From Perca fluviatilis (Eukaryota > Chordata > Actinopteri > Perciformes > Percidae): a stretch of 64,000 bases of DNA. The notes beneath the pieces are model-generated. The model did not search any database, was not told where the DNA came from, and worked only from the letters and a program-made list of their open reading frames with translations. A program made the translations under genes and the position numbers. This document shows, piece after piece, positions 12,107 through 25,190 of the stretch. Location of the stretch: contig NC_053123.1 of NCBI RefSeq assembly GCF_010015445.1, positions 9,379,434-9,443,433 of the forward strand, written 5' to 3'. The first letter of the stretch is position 1. Every line of letters starts with the position of its first letter.

Positions 12107-12574
12107 ACACACACACTGACTAAATAAAGCACCCAGCATTAGTAATACAGTACAGTCATAAAACGCAATTAAAGAAATAGATGTATACTCAAGTTTTACA
12201 GTCACCTGGTGTTCCATGATCAATGTGGACACTAATCACCAAATGCAAAAAACATCTATAAAATCATAAAGGTCTTCATATAATACTGGTCAAATACACT
12301 ATATTTTTAATAACTTTGATTGAGCTTTAAAATTCAGTGTCGACGAGGCCCAGGCTCCTTAAAAATACCAGTGATCATATGTTGTGGGTCTCTAAACAAA
12401 TGCAGTCTAGCGTTTAAGGTCCCAACCCAGACTTTGAAAACAATTTGGTAGCATAATCTGTTTAAGCCCTTTTTATCTGCTTTCAGACTGGCCTAGGATG
12501 AAGGAGAGAATGGGAAGTTGGATGGTGAACAGCTCTGCCTTTCATTCAGATGGGATCAACAGCAGAGTTATGCA

Positions 12575-12627
12575 AGAGGAGAGGAGAGGAGAGGAGAGGA
12601 GAGGAGAGGAGAGGAGAGGAGAGGAGA
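12575..12627. repeat. (GAGGA)n pentanucleotide array
   Basis: About ten GAGGA units in a pure purine strand. A longer array of the same unit lies at 34021-34110. Confidence 0.93.
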
Positions 12628-13877
12628 AACTGAAAACAGGCAAGGAAGGAAGGTAGGAAGGGAATGAAAAGGACTGGTTGAGATGAAAGTAGAGAAGCGG
12701 AGAGGAGGAGAAACATAAAGAAAAGGGGCAGAAGAGGGGAATAAGAAGTAGTAGGCAGTAAAGAAATGGAAAAAGAGAGGCTCCTTGTATGGTGTTACAT
12801 GGTGACAGCACATCAGAAAGTAAGAATGAATGAGGAGCGAGTGTGCTGTTCTCTACAATTAGGAAATAGTTCAGGTTGGACAAAGTTCTGCTTACTTCTT
12901 TTAGTTTCATTGATAACCAGAGAAACCAGACCAAACTGAGAAAGACCAGACTGTTTCACTTTGACTGAGCAGTTCGGACATGACAGTATGGTTTTCATTC
13001 CTAAATCATATTTTAAGATGAAAAATAGCCTTTTGGCTAATTCTGGCTTTTTTAACCCATGGGAAATCATGTGTTTTATTAATTTGCGCTGTCCCCTTGG
13101 ATAAATAAACTAAACTCAAACTCAAGTAATTTACCATAGGAGCAATAATAAAAGGAACACTGTTAGTGAAGTAGTAACTTTCAGTAATTCACTGTGGGTC
13201 TGTGCACACTATAGTCACACTCACTGTGTTGCATAGGCTACATACTAGTGACAGATCACAAACAACATGGTGCACACCATTAAAGACTTAAAAACGTATC
13301 CGTCTGTGGGGTGTGCAAATACACCCTGATGGTACTCAGTCTGCCAACGTTGCCGTTGTAGTAAATAATCATGTGTAGCTATTTGTTTGTGTAGTAGCAA
13401 AATAGTAATTTTCTCACCGAGGAACATAACAAACTACATAACCAAGAGTATCAGCCCAGCATGCAGGGAGTCATGCTGGAACAATGCAGTGGATCCATTC
13501 CATCAAGTTGCAACGTTGTCATTATCTCTTTCTTAAAGGAGATTAAAGTCCACATATTACACTCTATCAATAAAGTATACTCTGACACAGTCTTAAGCAC
13601 TGTTTTGAAATGTAAAAGTGCTAGTTACGCTGATATATTATACGTCGCTCTATAACGCACAAACCATATATTTGATTGGAAATGATGTAATTGCGCAAAG
13701 GTAGAATTTTCAGTCAGAATAAGTGTGGTTTATGTCGCTTCAGGTGTATGTTACATATGTTATGCACTAAAAAGGTTACTCTGGGCCAGTGTAGTGCTGC
13801 GAGCTGAGCTTAGCAACAAGCAGAAAGCACAGACATTTGGCATATGAAGTACAAATGGAACAAGAAGTAGAACTTAC

Positions 13878-13910
13878 TGGTTATGCCAGGAGTTAAGGCA
13901 GGGAAAGGCT
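13878..13910 (-). CDS. nrp2: nrp2 33-nt membrane-proximal exon
   Basis: A strong pyrimidine tract (TTTCTCTCTCTTTCTTTTTCAG) precedes 33 nt that end at A|GTAAGT. The exon is in phase 1 at both ends and encodes (Q)PFPALTPGIT plus one base. It occupies the place of the short exon between the MAM domain and the transmembrane exons in mammals (MEPISAFA, recalled). Its last base A joins GG of the 8548 exon to give Arg, or AT of the 1382 candidate to give Asn. This makes it the likely branch point between the b-type and a-type 3' ends. Confidence 0.82.
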
Positions 13911-15798
13911 CTGAAAAAGAAAGAGAGAGAAAAAGAAATGTTAGTGATGATGGTTAGTAGCTGATATGCGTGACAAAGCAATGAAAGGCTAACCACTGTA
14001 GGATAAATCTCATTTGGTGATTAAAGTTCAGATGACTCATACTCAATGTGAGTTCACAAATTTTAAGTCCTGTTCACTGGAGCTGCTCCGGGACAGAACT
14101 TTGGATTTCATCAATTGTTTTAAGTTTTTTTACTCTCGGCTTTCAGGAATAATTTTCTACACTTAACGTTGTGCTTACTGTAAAAGGAAGTAATATTATG
14201 CTGTTTTGTCAATCACTTTCATCTCAAGAGTTTCAATGTAAAAGTGGTGCTTACATCATTATACAGTTAATGAGAGGGTATTATGCATCCACTAGCCTCG
14301 ACAGGCCTTGGTGTCAGTGTCACTCTGTAAAGAATGAGCTGAACCATAAGGATAAAATATGAGCATTCCATGACATGACTTACTCCTTTTTTGAGAAAAT
14401 CAATAAAGATTTGCCAAGTTCCGAGATGATATAGGAGTCTAAAGGCCCATAAATCCTCCTGGATGACAGTACATTTTTTCCAAAATGGAGAAAAGACAAA
14501 GAGAGGAAGACAAAAAGCGTGGGCTGACAGGGTTGGTTGGAAGACAGGAAGCGTGTCCTCCCTGAATGTCTCTCTTGCTTTGGGAGTCTGTCATTTTTGA
14601 CTTGCTCTTACTCTCTTCTTTTTGCTTTGTCATTCTATGTCTCTACTTCCTGTGACTGCTCTCTCTATCTCTTTCTCTCTTTTTTTCAGGTGACACACAA
14701 GGTGTTAATGGCAGAAGGCATGTTGGGTAGAGAGGAAAAAAGATGTTGATGGATAGAAGATAGGGGTGAAAAGAGTCAGGGGAGGATGAAGAGAAGGGAA
14801 ATAGAGTAATGGGAAGGAAGGGTGGAGGTAAGTTAAAGGGTCATGGGAAGAGGAACTGAAATGTACTGCTGTTTATTATTTGCCGGAGGATACAACATCT
14901 ATTATGAAAGCGAGAGAGAGAGAGAAGATGGAAAAAGAGAGAAAAACAGAGGGAAAACAAGAGAAAATGGCAGCACAAGTAAATAAGTTGCAGCACTGTG
15001 TTGAGAGAAGATGGGTAAAAGAAAAAAAAGATAAGATAAGGCACGAGGGAGTGGGTGATGGTATAATAAGAAAAACAGAATGGGGGAAACACATTGGTTG
15101 GAAAAGTGAAAGAGGTAGGGGTAACCATGTCACCCCAGAGTAAAGCCCTCAGTAACAAGAGTCTTGTTCTGACCTGTGATTATAGCTGCTCTCCTATTGG
15201 ATGATCAGTGTAATATTTACCAAGACTGTATGGAATGCTGAGAAGTGTAATTCACAAAATTTGGAAAAAAAGAAAAGGAAAAACTGGCATCTGAGACTCA
15301 TACCCACAGAAAGAGTTACAACATTACAAATGCCAGAGCGCACAAACTCATGACTAGTAAACTGATCTTTATGTGTTAAATCGGTTTAATTCCCATTTAA
15401 CAAATCTGCACAAATGTACTCTAGGTCTCATTAAAACACACCATCATCCCATGGAGACCTCACCAGTTTGTATTGTGGTGGATACAAATGTAAATGAAAA
15501 AGAAGTTGGACAGAGATGAGACGTATTAACACCAGGCTCAATTAAATAAGGTTGAAAGAGAAGCAGCTTGAAATGTGGGAAGCCAGTTTACAAGAGTGTG
15601 TGGGTGTGTGTATCTTCGTGTGTCATGGTTATTGATGACAAACAACTGTGGTAGTCATTATACATGTGTGTGTATGTGTAGGCCAATATATGTGCTCACA
15701 TCAGGCTAACTATCATTGTCTTGCTCTGCTGAGTGAAGGGCTGCTCCGCTACATTAAAAGACAATAATATTCCCATTACTTCCCACAGCAGAGAGAGC

Positions 15799-15802
<4 letters not shown>

Positions 15803-15860
<58 letters not shown>
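15803..15860. repeat. (TG)29 microsatellite
   Basis: Uninterrupted TG array ending in CGTGCGGGTGG. Confidence 0.96.
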
Positions 15861-15864
<4 letters not shown>

Positions 15865-16216
15865 CGGGTGGGTGGGATGTTTGTCAAACAAGGACATTTA
15901 AAACCTAATCCTGAGGCTGTGGGGTTCAGGTAAGTCTGCATTTTTCTGTTACAGTAATAACACAGCTTCCATAATTGAAGCCAGTCATTATTAACAGTAG
16001 TCTCATTGACCAGCTTGTGTCTGTGTGTAAGAGAGAGAGACAGAATCTCTCAAGCATTTTATTCACAGAATAACTACATGCGCAAGCACACACATTTGCT
16101 CTATGGCCAAGCGATGGTCCAGACTGAATAGAAGACAAGGCTAGGGATAGAGAGAGAATGAAAGCGGAATCCATGCCCAAAGGCCATTTGTGGCCTACTT
16201 TCCTTTTTTTAATATA

Positions 16217-16218
<2 letters not shown>

Positions 16219-16252
<34 letters not shown>
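16219..16252. repeat. (TG)17 microsatellite
   Basis: Uninterrupted TG array 200 bases downstream (transcript sense) of the MAM exon at 16449-16545. Confidence 0.95.
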
Positions 16253-16253
<1 letters not shown>

Positions 16254-16448
16254 CTATGTATTTAAACAAGAAACATTATGAGTTTTTATCCCTTTTTAAC
16301 CCATTTCTCTCGCTCGGTCTCAGGTAAAAACATGGAATAAGCAGTCTGGTGTAGAGTAGTGAGAGAATCAGACAGATCGTTAGTTAGACAGACAGACTGA
16401 CTGAGAGAATAAAGCTGACATCTTGATAAATGAGGTTATGGGACTTAC

Positions 16449-16545
16449 GTGTACACTGCTCCAGCTCAATGCTGTTGCTCATGTGGATGTTATCTATTCT
16501 GATGTGGCCTCTGGTAGGGTGTTCAAAAAAGCCCTCAAATGCCAC
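16449..16545 (-). CDS. nrp2: nrp2 exon: end of MAM domain
   Basis: The acceptor CATCTAG|GTGGCA (phase 0) opens 97 nt ending at C|GTAAGT (phase 1). It encodes VAFEGFFEHP..GHIRIDNIHMSNSIELEQCT. This matches the end of the neuropilin MAM domain (human NRP2 IVFEGVIGKGRSGEIAIDDIRI..., recalled) and keeps the final domain cysteine. MAM domains take part in receptor oligomerisation. The intron separating it from the previous exon is only 305 bp. Confidence 0.93.
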
Positions 16546-16850
16546 CTAGATGATAGAGGGAGAGAGATATATCACAATAAGCTCTTTCTTTATTAAATAT
16601 GAACAGTTACAATTAAGTGATCAGTGAAAACAGTGGATGATAAACCCCAGATGAGCTGCTGCAGCCATCAATAGACATAAAACTACCATACATAAATATT
16701 TTAACAGGAGCGTTCATCTTTCATGTTGGCGTTCAAAGTGTTCCTTAATCATACACTTTGCAACTGCAGACTGTGTTTCTGTCCCTGGTTATGTGCAGCA
16801 AAGATCAATGATAGTAAATGACTGGTTCCCAGTTTAAAAACAACACCTAC
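16546..16850. other. nrp2 intron, 305 bp
   Basis: Short unique-sequence intron between the last two MAM exons; no repeats or exons seen in it. Confidence 0.85.
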
Positions 16851-17119
16851 CTGATACTCATTGGGGCTTTGGGGCAGGATGGTGCGACCCTCCCTCCAGT
16901 GAGGCCCCTGGTCTCCTTTCAGAGCCCATAGCAGCGTCTCCTCCTGGTCGCTGTCCCTCAGCAGGACCCTCAGGCTCCCCTGTGCCTCCCCCTGGAGCTG
17001 GTAGTAGAAAAGGAGACAGAGCGGGCCTTGCTCCGGCCCCACCTCGGGGCTCATCAGCCGGGCTCGCTTGCGCTGGGTATGGGCGCCTGCATCCAGGTGG
17101 AGGTAGTTTCCTGAGAAAT
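16851..17119 (-). CDS. nrp2: nrp2 exon: core of MAM domain
   Basis: The acceptor TTTCCTCCAG|ATTTCTC (phase 1) opens 269 nt ending at TATCAG|GTAGGT (phase 0). The first codon, shared with the upstream exon, is Asn (A|AT). It encodes FSGNYLHLDAGAHTQRKRAR.LMSPEVG and, further on, LLWALKGDQGPHWREGRTI.LPQSPNEYQ, parallel to human LLWVIREDQGGEWKHGRIILPSYDMEYQ. The exon is unusually GC-rich for its AT-rich surroundings. Compared with human NRP2 this domain is much more diverged than b1/b2. Confidence 0.94.
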
Positions 17120-17507
17120 CTGGAGGAAATTAAAAGATGGTTTTAAAGAGGTGGCAGATGCTACGTTATTCTAAGGTATTTCAGATTAATGACTTGTAAA
17201 ACATGATAAATTAGTGGCCTTTAAACTGATTCATCATCACTACTTTTAGCATAGGGATGTTAATATGAAGCTATTTGCATTTTATTCATTTAATGGATTC
17301 CATTTTAATGAATTTCATGATTTGTGACAGTGCTGCTGCACAAAGCAGATTCCTACTTGCTGGTGAAACAGGCCCAATGTACAGTATGATGTAGTAATGC
17401 AGTGGGATGTGGTTGCTTAGCATTTAAGGCATTACCACCATAATTCTGTGGTATGAGGCTTAAACCGCAAATGAGACTGCCATTTCATCATGGCCGCTAA
17501 TGGATAT

Positions 17508-17625
<118 letters not shown>

Positions 17626-18455
17626 GCTGAAAAGCCCTAATCATTCTGAATGCTGACGCCTCGTTTTGTTGCTCTTCCCGTTTTTGCTACTCAGTCAGCA
17701 CAGCCATCATACCAATACAGTCACAATGCTTGTGAATTTGTCGTGTATCTGTGTGCCACACACACTCACTCTATCAGTTTTTTGTTTGTTTTTTTACATC
17801 TAATTCACTTCCTCTCTCTCCTTTCAGCGCAAATAATTGATGAGCAGAAAGCATGATGGTAAAGAGAAGAAAGAGGTGAGTGAGTGAGAGAGAGAGAGAG
17901 AGATAGAGAGAGAGAGCGAGAGAGACAGTGCTTCAGTGATTCCCAACCCAAACAGGACCATAATCATTAGCTTGCTGCTGTGTTTGGTTGTTTGTCTAGT
18001 TTGTCTATTATGGCCGCAGAGTAAAAGCTTTGCTGGAGCTGCAAATAGTCTTTTTATCGACACATACAGTAGACGCTGTGTGTGACACCTCATAAGGGGT
18101 GAGAGAGAGAAAAGAAAGATGAGAGAGGAAACAAAGAAATCTATCTGTCTTCCTACCTACCTACCTTCAACTCTTTTCTCCTTCCCTCCCTCGGCAGATT
18201 TTGCAGCACATCACACTTAATGAATAATGGATTTGGGTTGAGGTAACTCTGTTTCTTCACTTGGAGGCAATGAAAAAGGGGACCTCAATTACCGTTGCTC
18301 ATTAAGTACAGTTAGAGAAAGTTGCAGTGTTTTTCTGTTTCTCCTCGTTTGATCTTGGTGAACGTACAAAGGGAGGGAATTAATTAACAACTCTCCATGG
18401 GAGAGATAGGCAGCGATGTAGAATTGGCTCTGAGGGAGGGAGGGAAATGTGTGTC

Positions 18456-18493
<38 letters not shown>

Positions 18494-19028
18494 GGCGTCT
18501 GTTTGCATATTTCATTTGTGGGTATTTTTGTTTAGGTTTTGAACCTGCATGTGCGTGTGTGAGTTCATCTGTCAGTCAGAGCCATGTGTGTGAGTATGAG
18601 TTCATTGTTTAGCATTTATATAGGTATGTGCAGTGTGCGAGTTTAAGTGTAGAGATATACTATGTGTACTGTATGTACATTCACTCCTACACAGGGCTGA
18701 ACGGCAAAGGTGAGCATGGGCAAAGAAGTAGTGCAGAAGGAGTACACAGTGAACTATTTGTGAACTACTATTTTTGATTCCTAACATGACACCACAAAAA
18801 AAAGCAAATAGCTTCCAGTAGTTTCAATGGTCTACTAGAACTGAGCTGCATTCATGGTCATGCTGCATTCATTTCAATAACATTTTGAAAATGCATCCTG
18901 CCTCAATGCTAAGGATCAACCCTGTCTGCTGAACATAATTGCTGCCTGGATTAATTTCTTCACTTCACGAGACTTTGACATCCAAAGGCTGGAGATTGAA
19001 TCATGAGTCCTGCATGTGCATGTACTAT

Positions 19029-19130
19029 AGTTTTAGAATCAGGAAAGGATTTATTGCCACAATAAGTACACTTATGTGGAATTTGTGGAATAGGCTACTA
19101 GAACACTAAAACACACAAATCATGCTTAAG
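19029..19130. repeat. decayed retroelement tail
   Basis: TAGAATCAGGAAAGGATTTATTGCCA followed by AAGTACACTTATGTGGAATTTG resembles the AGAATCAG...TTTATTGCCAAGTA motif seen at the 3' ends of teleost LINE/SINE copies. Family not determined. Confidence 0.45.
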
Positions 19131-20343
19131 TTGCTGTGAGTGGGAAACAAATAAAACTATGTTGTAAGATAATGTTTTGCATTATGAACATTTTGTGACT
19201 TTTTCAGATATGTAGATTACAAAGGTTTACTGTGTTGATTAAAAAAAATAAAAAAAACATAGTTAGGACAGGTTGCTAATTGCTGGTAAAAAGTATTTCA
19301 CTCTTGTACTCCTTCATCCAAACTGATCAATACACCTTCAGACTCTGGACTACTGTTGGGTCAAGTAGTAACATTACCTGCACTCACGCACATACACATC
19401 ACAGTAGTTACCAAATGATCATGCATAATTACATGCAGATTGCTTATGTAAGAGATTTCTTCCTGTACAGTTCCTACGGTCAGCATATGAAACAACTACT
19501 GCAAATTCTATAGATGTATAGCTTTAGTATACTTTAGTATAGTTCACGTAATCAAATATTCCCTTTTGGATCATTATATTGAATTATACCGTTATGTCAG
19601 CAAACATCTTTGAAAACTTTGGGTTCAGGGTGGCAAGGTAAGATCATAGAAAAATAAGCTGTTGGTTAATATTATGGATCTCAGTGACACCTTTTGGGTT
19701 ACATCAATCACATGAACTCAAAGTGATATCATCAGGAGTTAGAAAGTGATTATGATATAATTTTTTACCTTTTTTCAACACTGCCTTATTCTCATTTCCT
19801 CTCCTTATCAATAACTTAACTGTTTCCAACAACTTATAGGGTGAGGGGTTTCTTTTGCTGAAAATCTCCACAGGGTATAGATTTGCAGTGTTGCCCTATT
19901 TGAGATCAAAAGAATAACTTATAAGCTCTGTTCGGGTCGGATTTTCTCTTTTAAAACCCTAAAAGGGCTTTTAATGTCAGGGATTGGGAATTTGATTTGC
20001 ATATCGAGACAGCTTCCAGACAGGGTGCCGCGCTAATGTTGCTGTAGAACAAGACTTAATGTCATGTTGCTGTCTAACACAGAGACTGGGACGCTATGTC
20101 AATTACACACGCACAGACGATGTAGAGCCAGCAACGTAGAGCCTTGCCTTATGTCACGGCCCTGTCTGTTTATAAAGGAGCTGCTCAGTCAACCAGAAAC
20201 TGGATGGCTTCAACAGATACGGAGAAAACCTTGGTGAATGGAAAGGTCGTTTGTGTGTGTGCGTGTGTGTGTGTGTGTGGGAAAAAAAACCACACACCTT
20301 GAGTGTTTAATACGCAGGCAGTCCTACCTTGAGTGGTTTGTGT

Positions 20344-20344
<1 letters not shown>

Positions 20345-20391
<47 letters not shown>
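20345..20391. repeat. (TG)n microsatellite
   Basis: Uninterrupted TG array of about 47 bases. Confidence 0.94.
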
Positions 20392-20393
<2 letters not shown>

Positions 20394-20499
20394 TGCCAGA
20401 GGGGAGCTGAAGAGCTAAGGCAGCACTTCTGTCAAAGCCATCATCTGACTTATCAGACCGCTTTGGGCAATGTGTGTGTGCCTTATGGGTGTAAGTACA

Positions 20500-20624
<125 letters not shown>

Positions 20625-22339
20625 GTGGAGAGGTAAGTGAGTCAGTCAATGTGTATGATGGATATAACAGTCTTGGTTATCCTCCTGCTGTCTTATAAAA
20701 GATGGACAGATGTTGAAAAAGGCAAGTACCACTTGGGGAAATAGGAGAGAGGTCAGCGAGGAGAAGAAGGGGTGATCACAGTGATGGAGTGAGAGGGATG
20801 GAAGTGGAAAGGGACTTGAAAATACAGAAATCATATCCTGTAGTATGAGTTAGAGCTGAAAAAGAGATGGATGACTTATAGAGGAAGAATGGAATGAAAA
20901 AAGCATGGTAAGGGTAACAAGAAGAAATTAAATGACAGGGTCTGAGAGCGGAAATATGCGGACAAAATGTAGGATAAAATAAAGAAAAAGTAGACAGAGA
21001 AAGTGCAAAGTAAGAGGCTGAAGTGAGGTAATGACAGTAGATAGCGAGAGATGCTATCTACTATACAGAGATAAAGTGAACATGAAGAAAATGTGGGGTC
21101 CAAGAAAAGAGAAAGAAAGTTGTGGATTAAAAGGGAGGCTGAAAGTAGAAAAGAACAGAGAAAATGGATAACAAAGTAACAAACTAGGTTAGGGAAAGTG
21201 AGAGTGTTAAACCTTAATTTTCTTTTTAACGAAACTCCAATTAAGTGGTCGTATACACTTTTAGCACATCAGAGTGAAATCCTTGCATCATAGTTGCTGT
21301 CAGTGGTTCCTCCCAGAGCTGGGATCTGTAATATTCCACCACAGGACAACCACTTTGCCCTTAATTAGCTATAAAAGTCTTCAAACATCCCAACTTGACG
21401 ATGCTTCCTTTCGGTCTTTATAAAATAAGAAATGTCTTGAAATAAAGAATACCCAGAAAGATAAGAATTGAATAAGCGTTTTCACCAAGTTTGAATATTT
21501 AATTTGACAAAAATGTTCTCATGGGTTCTCACCCTGTGGAGTTTTTAAAACGATCAAAAGTACTGGTGGCAGGTTAGAGTAAGAGTTTGGATGGGAAGTT
21601 GTACAGTGTGAGTCAGAAAGCTTGATGATGATCAATCAGATAAATGTATCCGATCAAAGATCAGAATAATTCCATACTTAAGTAAGTACTTATATTATAT
21701 AAGTATTCCTATTCAAGAATCAACATAGTATAAGAAAAATTTAAGCCAGGTTTCTTTGGATGAATTACTAGGTTCTTTGTACAAAAACATAATATTATGA
21801 ATTAATATTAGTATGTATCAGACTTACAGGAATTTGGTGTAAGCCTTTCTAAGTTGCTGCAGCATAAATGAGTGTTTTCATTGATATTTGCCAATACATT
21901 TTGTTGTTTTACTGCCAAACCATTTTGCGCTGTTATGTTGTGTATTTAGTTTCTAAAGTCTCACAAGGCTTCATGTGGAAAATCGGTGGATTGTCCCTTT
22001 ACATGCTTGTTGTTACAGTAAGCTGGCTTTCCACAACATAAACATGTACAGTACGTGTCTTTTTGGTAATGCTATTTGGATGTAATTGCTGAAACAGCAG
22101 AGGAAGTGATTCAAATAATGTGTTATTGTTTCAACACAGAAAAACATGTTTCTCTCCCATGCTCCACTTGTGTTAATGATGACACATAATTTAGGGATTG
22201 ACAGACCTGAAACTCTTGTAATACAGTGTAAAAAGAACAAACAACAACAATTTCTCAATTATTACGATTTCATATTACTTAGAAAAGGTCTCGTTATAAA
22301 ACGTAATACCAATGTGATCGCCAACAAATCGGTACTCAC

Positions 22340-22504
22340 TGTCTGATCCCAGCGCCAGATCCTGCCTCGTTCCGTGTGTGCCGTGTCCAGTGGCAGTGCT
22401 GCTGGCTGTGTGCAGGGACCAGCTCACACCTGACTGGGGATCAGCCGACCAGCCGCACAAGCTCTGCTCAAAGTCACACACAGCCGACAGGGACGGAGTG
22501 GTGG
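22340..22504 (-). CDS. nrp2: nrp2 exon: start of MAM domain
   Basis: The acceptor CGCCCCACAG|CCACC (phase 1) opens 165 nt ending at GACA|GTGAGT (phase 1). It encodes TTPSLSAVCDFEQSLCGWSA and then the start of the MAM fold, ending ARQDLALGSD-like (TRQDLALGSD). CDFEQSLCGW is the typical MAM opening and matches human CNFDFLEEPCGW. The Thr/Pro-rich first residues continue the linker from the preceding exon. Confidence 0.94.
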
Positions 22505-23383
22505 CTGTGGGGCGTAAAAGAGACACACAGACACAGATTGTGAATAAAGACTTTTAAATATGGCATATGATATAGTAATAATAAACTTATATCATAAAAT
22601 AATATAACTGATTATTAATAATCACCTTTTTTTTGCTTTTAGCACCATATCAAATTCAAACTTTATTTTCTTCGGGTTTTTTTTCACTTTAATGTGACTT
22701 AATGCTATATTGGCTGGTTCCTCTTTATTAAGATTCCCATTGTGTTTAGATGTTTTGGCAATAGTGCTCATGAAATATGACATCTCAATGAATCATGCTG
22801 AATACAAATAAAAGAGATATTATGTGGAAAGAGAGAATGGGCTAGACAGATGAATCAGTGGAGAGGATAAAAGAAAGTGAACACAGACAGAAAACGGACA
22901 GAGAGAAAGTAGTACAGTACAGTGGGTGTGGATAGAAATCAAAAGGAAAGACATGAGAGGCGAAAAAAAGCATAAATAAGAAATCGTGGAAAATTAGAAA
23001 GAATTACATGACAATATAGAATAGAGAAAGTAGAGCATTATAAAATGCACTTGGTATTAATGATGCTGTATTCTGTTTAATTCAATGTTATTCAGTTATG
23101 TAGCAACTAAACATATAAACAGGGACCATTTTAAACTGTTTCACTATACCTTTACCCCAGTAAGGCTACTTCCCTGACAATCGCTAACCTATAGCTGTAA
23201 AATCCTAGTCTCAGTGTGTGTGTGTGTGTGTGCGCGTGTGTGTGTGTGTGAATGAAGATGAGAGACCCTGGCTGTGAGAGCTTATTTTCACTCAAACAGA
23301 GCTTCCTGTGGGACTCTTGAATCTAACAGATTTCAAAGCCCAGGGGCCCTGTGGTGCAGGATGACATCACAGGTTTGACCTTA

Positions 23384-23482
<99 letters not shown>

Positions 23483-23584
23483 CGAGAGACAGAGACAAAA
23501 TGTGTGCTTGCATGAAATCTGCATGATGAGTGAGTGTGGCGATGCAAGAGTACTTGGATTAAAAGTGTGGGTGCGTGTGTTTAC
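22505..23584. other. nrp2 intron, 1.1 kb
   Basis: Unique AT-rich sequence plus an interrupted TG stretch at 23214-23250 and a long TG array at 23387-23481 just before the linker exon. No supported exon. Confidence 0.75.
23387..23481. repeat. (TG)47 microsatellite
   Basis: Uninterrupted array of 95 bases, about 100 bases downstream (transcript sense) of the linker exon's donor. Confidence 0.97.
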
Positions 23585-23659
23585 CTGGCCTCATTGCAGC
23601 AGTGGTCTGTTCAACTCTGGGCAGGGTGGGGGTCACAGTGTCAGGTACAGTGGTGGTTT
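23585..23659 (-). CDS. nrp2: nrp2 exon: Thr/Pro-rich b2-MAM linker
   Basis: The acceptor TTCCTGTTGACAG|AAACC (phase 1) opens 75 nt ending at CCAG|GTAAAC (phase 1). It encodes (E)TTTVPDTVTPTLPRVEQTT and then AAMRP. Nine of about 24 residues are Thr and several are Pro, as expected of an O-glycosylated stalk. In mammals this NRP2 linker carries polysialylated O-glycans. The acidic, cysteine-containing segment recalled from human NRP2 (ECGENCSFEDDKD) is not encoded here or at the start of the next exon. Confidence 0.88.
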
Positions 23660-24433
23660 CTGTCAACAGGAAAAAAACACTAAAGGATTAGTTTCTTAGA
23701 ATAGAATACAACAGAATGAAATTGGATGACATAGCAGCAAAATTAAATACACAAATGTGCAAAAAAAGTTGGGTGACTTTTCCTATGGAAGCCCAGTATA
23801 CGGTATATGTTTTGCCCTATCATTCCGCCCTGCAGTGGTCCTCCATAACAAGTTATAATCACTTTTGTCTATAACACCACCAGCTATTATCATCAGCTAA
23901 CATCAACCTAGCTAACAACAACCATAAACAACATGTCACGCTTATTAGCATGTTAATCACCGGCAGCATGCTGCTAAACCCACCAAGCAACTCTAAACAA
24001 TCATATTCAGCTACCACGTAAGCATACTAATGAGCAGTAACACATATATTACATCACACTTTACTCTATGTGTAATGCAAGCATTGGAGTGAGTTAATTT
24101 GCTTTAATTATGTTTATCTTACAACATATTCACTCTCTAAAAAGTAGAGACACTACTGGACTTACAATAACCAAATCTAAGCTTTTAAATATTAATATTT
24201 GCTCTACTACTGCTTCACCTCACAGTGCACCAGCGATGTTTGAGCAAAGACAAATTAAGATATTATATGGTAACTAATGATGTTTGTACACACTTCGCAG
24301 ACGTTTTCCAGGACTGTGTATTAAAGCTGAAGTTTGTCATGATCCCGGCAGTGACAGAGTGAGCTGACACACTGAGCTGGCACTCAGCTGAGGACTGTGC
24401 CACACCGCTCATTTTACCTACTGCAGGTTGGCG

Positions 24434-24452
24434 CACACACACACACAAACAC

Positions 24453-24491
<39 letters not shown>

Positions 24492-24583
24492 GCTATGATA
24501 GATGCTGCACTCAAACTGACCTTGGTGCACAGCAGCATGCGACCAGTGTATGATTGATCAAACAGAAGCACCCTCACACACGG

Positions 24584-24652
<69 letters not shown>
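24434..24652. repeat. two CA arrays
   Basis: An interrupted CA array (24434-24490) and an uninterrupted one (24591-24652), about 100 bases apart. Confidence 0.94.
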
Positions 24653-24657
<5 letters not shown>

Positions 24658-25086
24658 GTCAGCTGTGGGGTATGGCAGTGAAATCCCAAGACTTTCTGGT
24701 CTTAATAAGCAGTTTTCTACTGTTGGTTAAGATTCCTTAAATGGCCCTTAATGCTTTACCAGCACCCTCTCGCACACACACACACACACACACACTGGTG
24801 TAAGTCTATATGTTGACGTAAGGGAACAGAAGATTGTCTGGCTTGCATGGCACAAGGCTGACGCCACAAACCTCTAGTCAAATTACTTTTAGAACTTACT
24901 TCTTTCTCTCTTTTATTTTCTGCCATTCATGTCATGGTCTGTCTCTCATGTTTCTTTCCTCCCTACATCTGTCATTCAGCTCTCCAAATCCCCTCCCTCT
25001 TTATCTCTTCTCTCTGTGACCAGTTTCATGCAAAACCACCATCAACACCACAGAAAGCTCTTTCTACACAGATACACACAAATGCT

Positions 25087-25111
25087 CTCTCACACACACA
25101 CACACAGACAG

Positions 25112-25142
<31 letters not shown>

Positions 25143-25190
25143 GACAGACAGACAGACAGACAGATAGACACACACACACACACACACACA
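25087..25190. repeat. compound CA / CAGA array
   Basis: CA units alternate with a (CAGA)n block at 25141-25165, then CA again. Confidence 0.92.

Larger units (their letters stand above)
8549..13877. other. nrp2 intron, 5.3 kb
   Basis: A decayed interspersed repeat lies at about 8930-9330, a perfect 21-bp-arm hairpin at 9820-9865, a purine-rich stretch at 10030-10500, a GTAT/GT array at about 10919-11006, a CA array at 12014-12104 and a GAGGA pentamer array at 12575-12627. No supported exon. Confidence 0.75.
13911..16448. other. nrp2 intron, 2.5 kb
   Basis: Mostly unique sequence with purine-rich stretches near 14870-15110, a TG array at 15803-15860 and another at 16219-16252. No supported exon. 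Confidence 0.75.
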
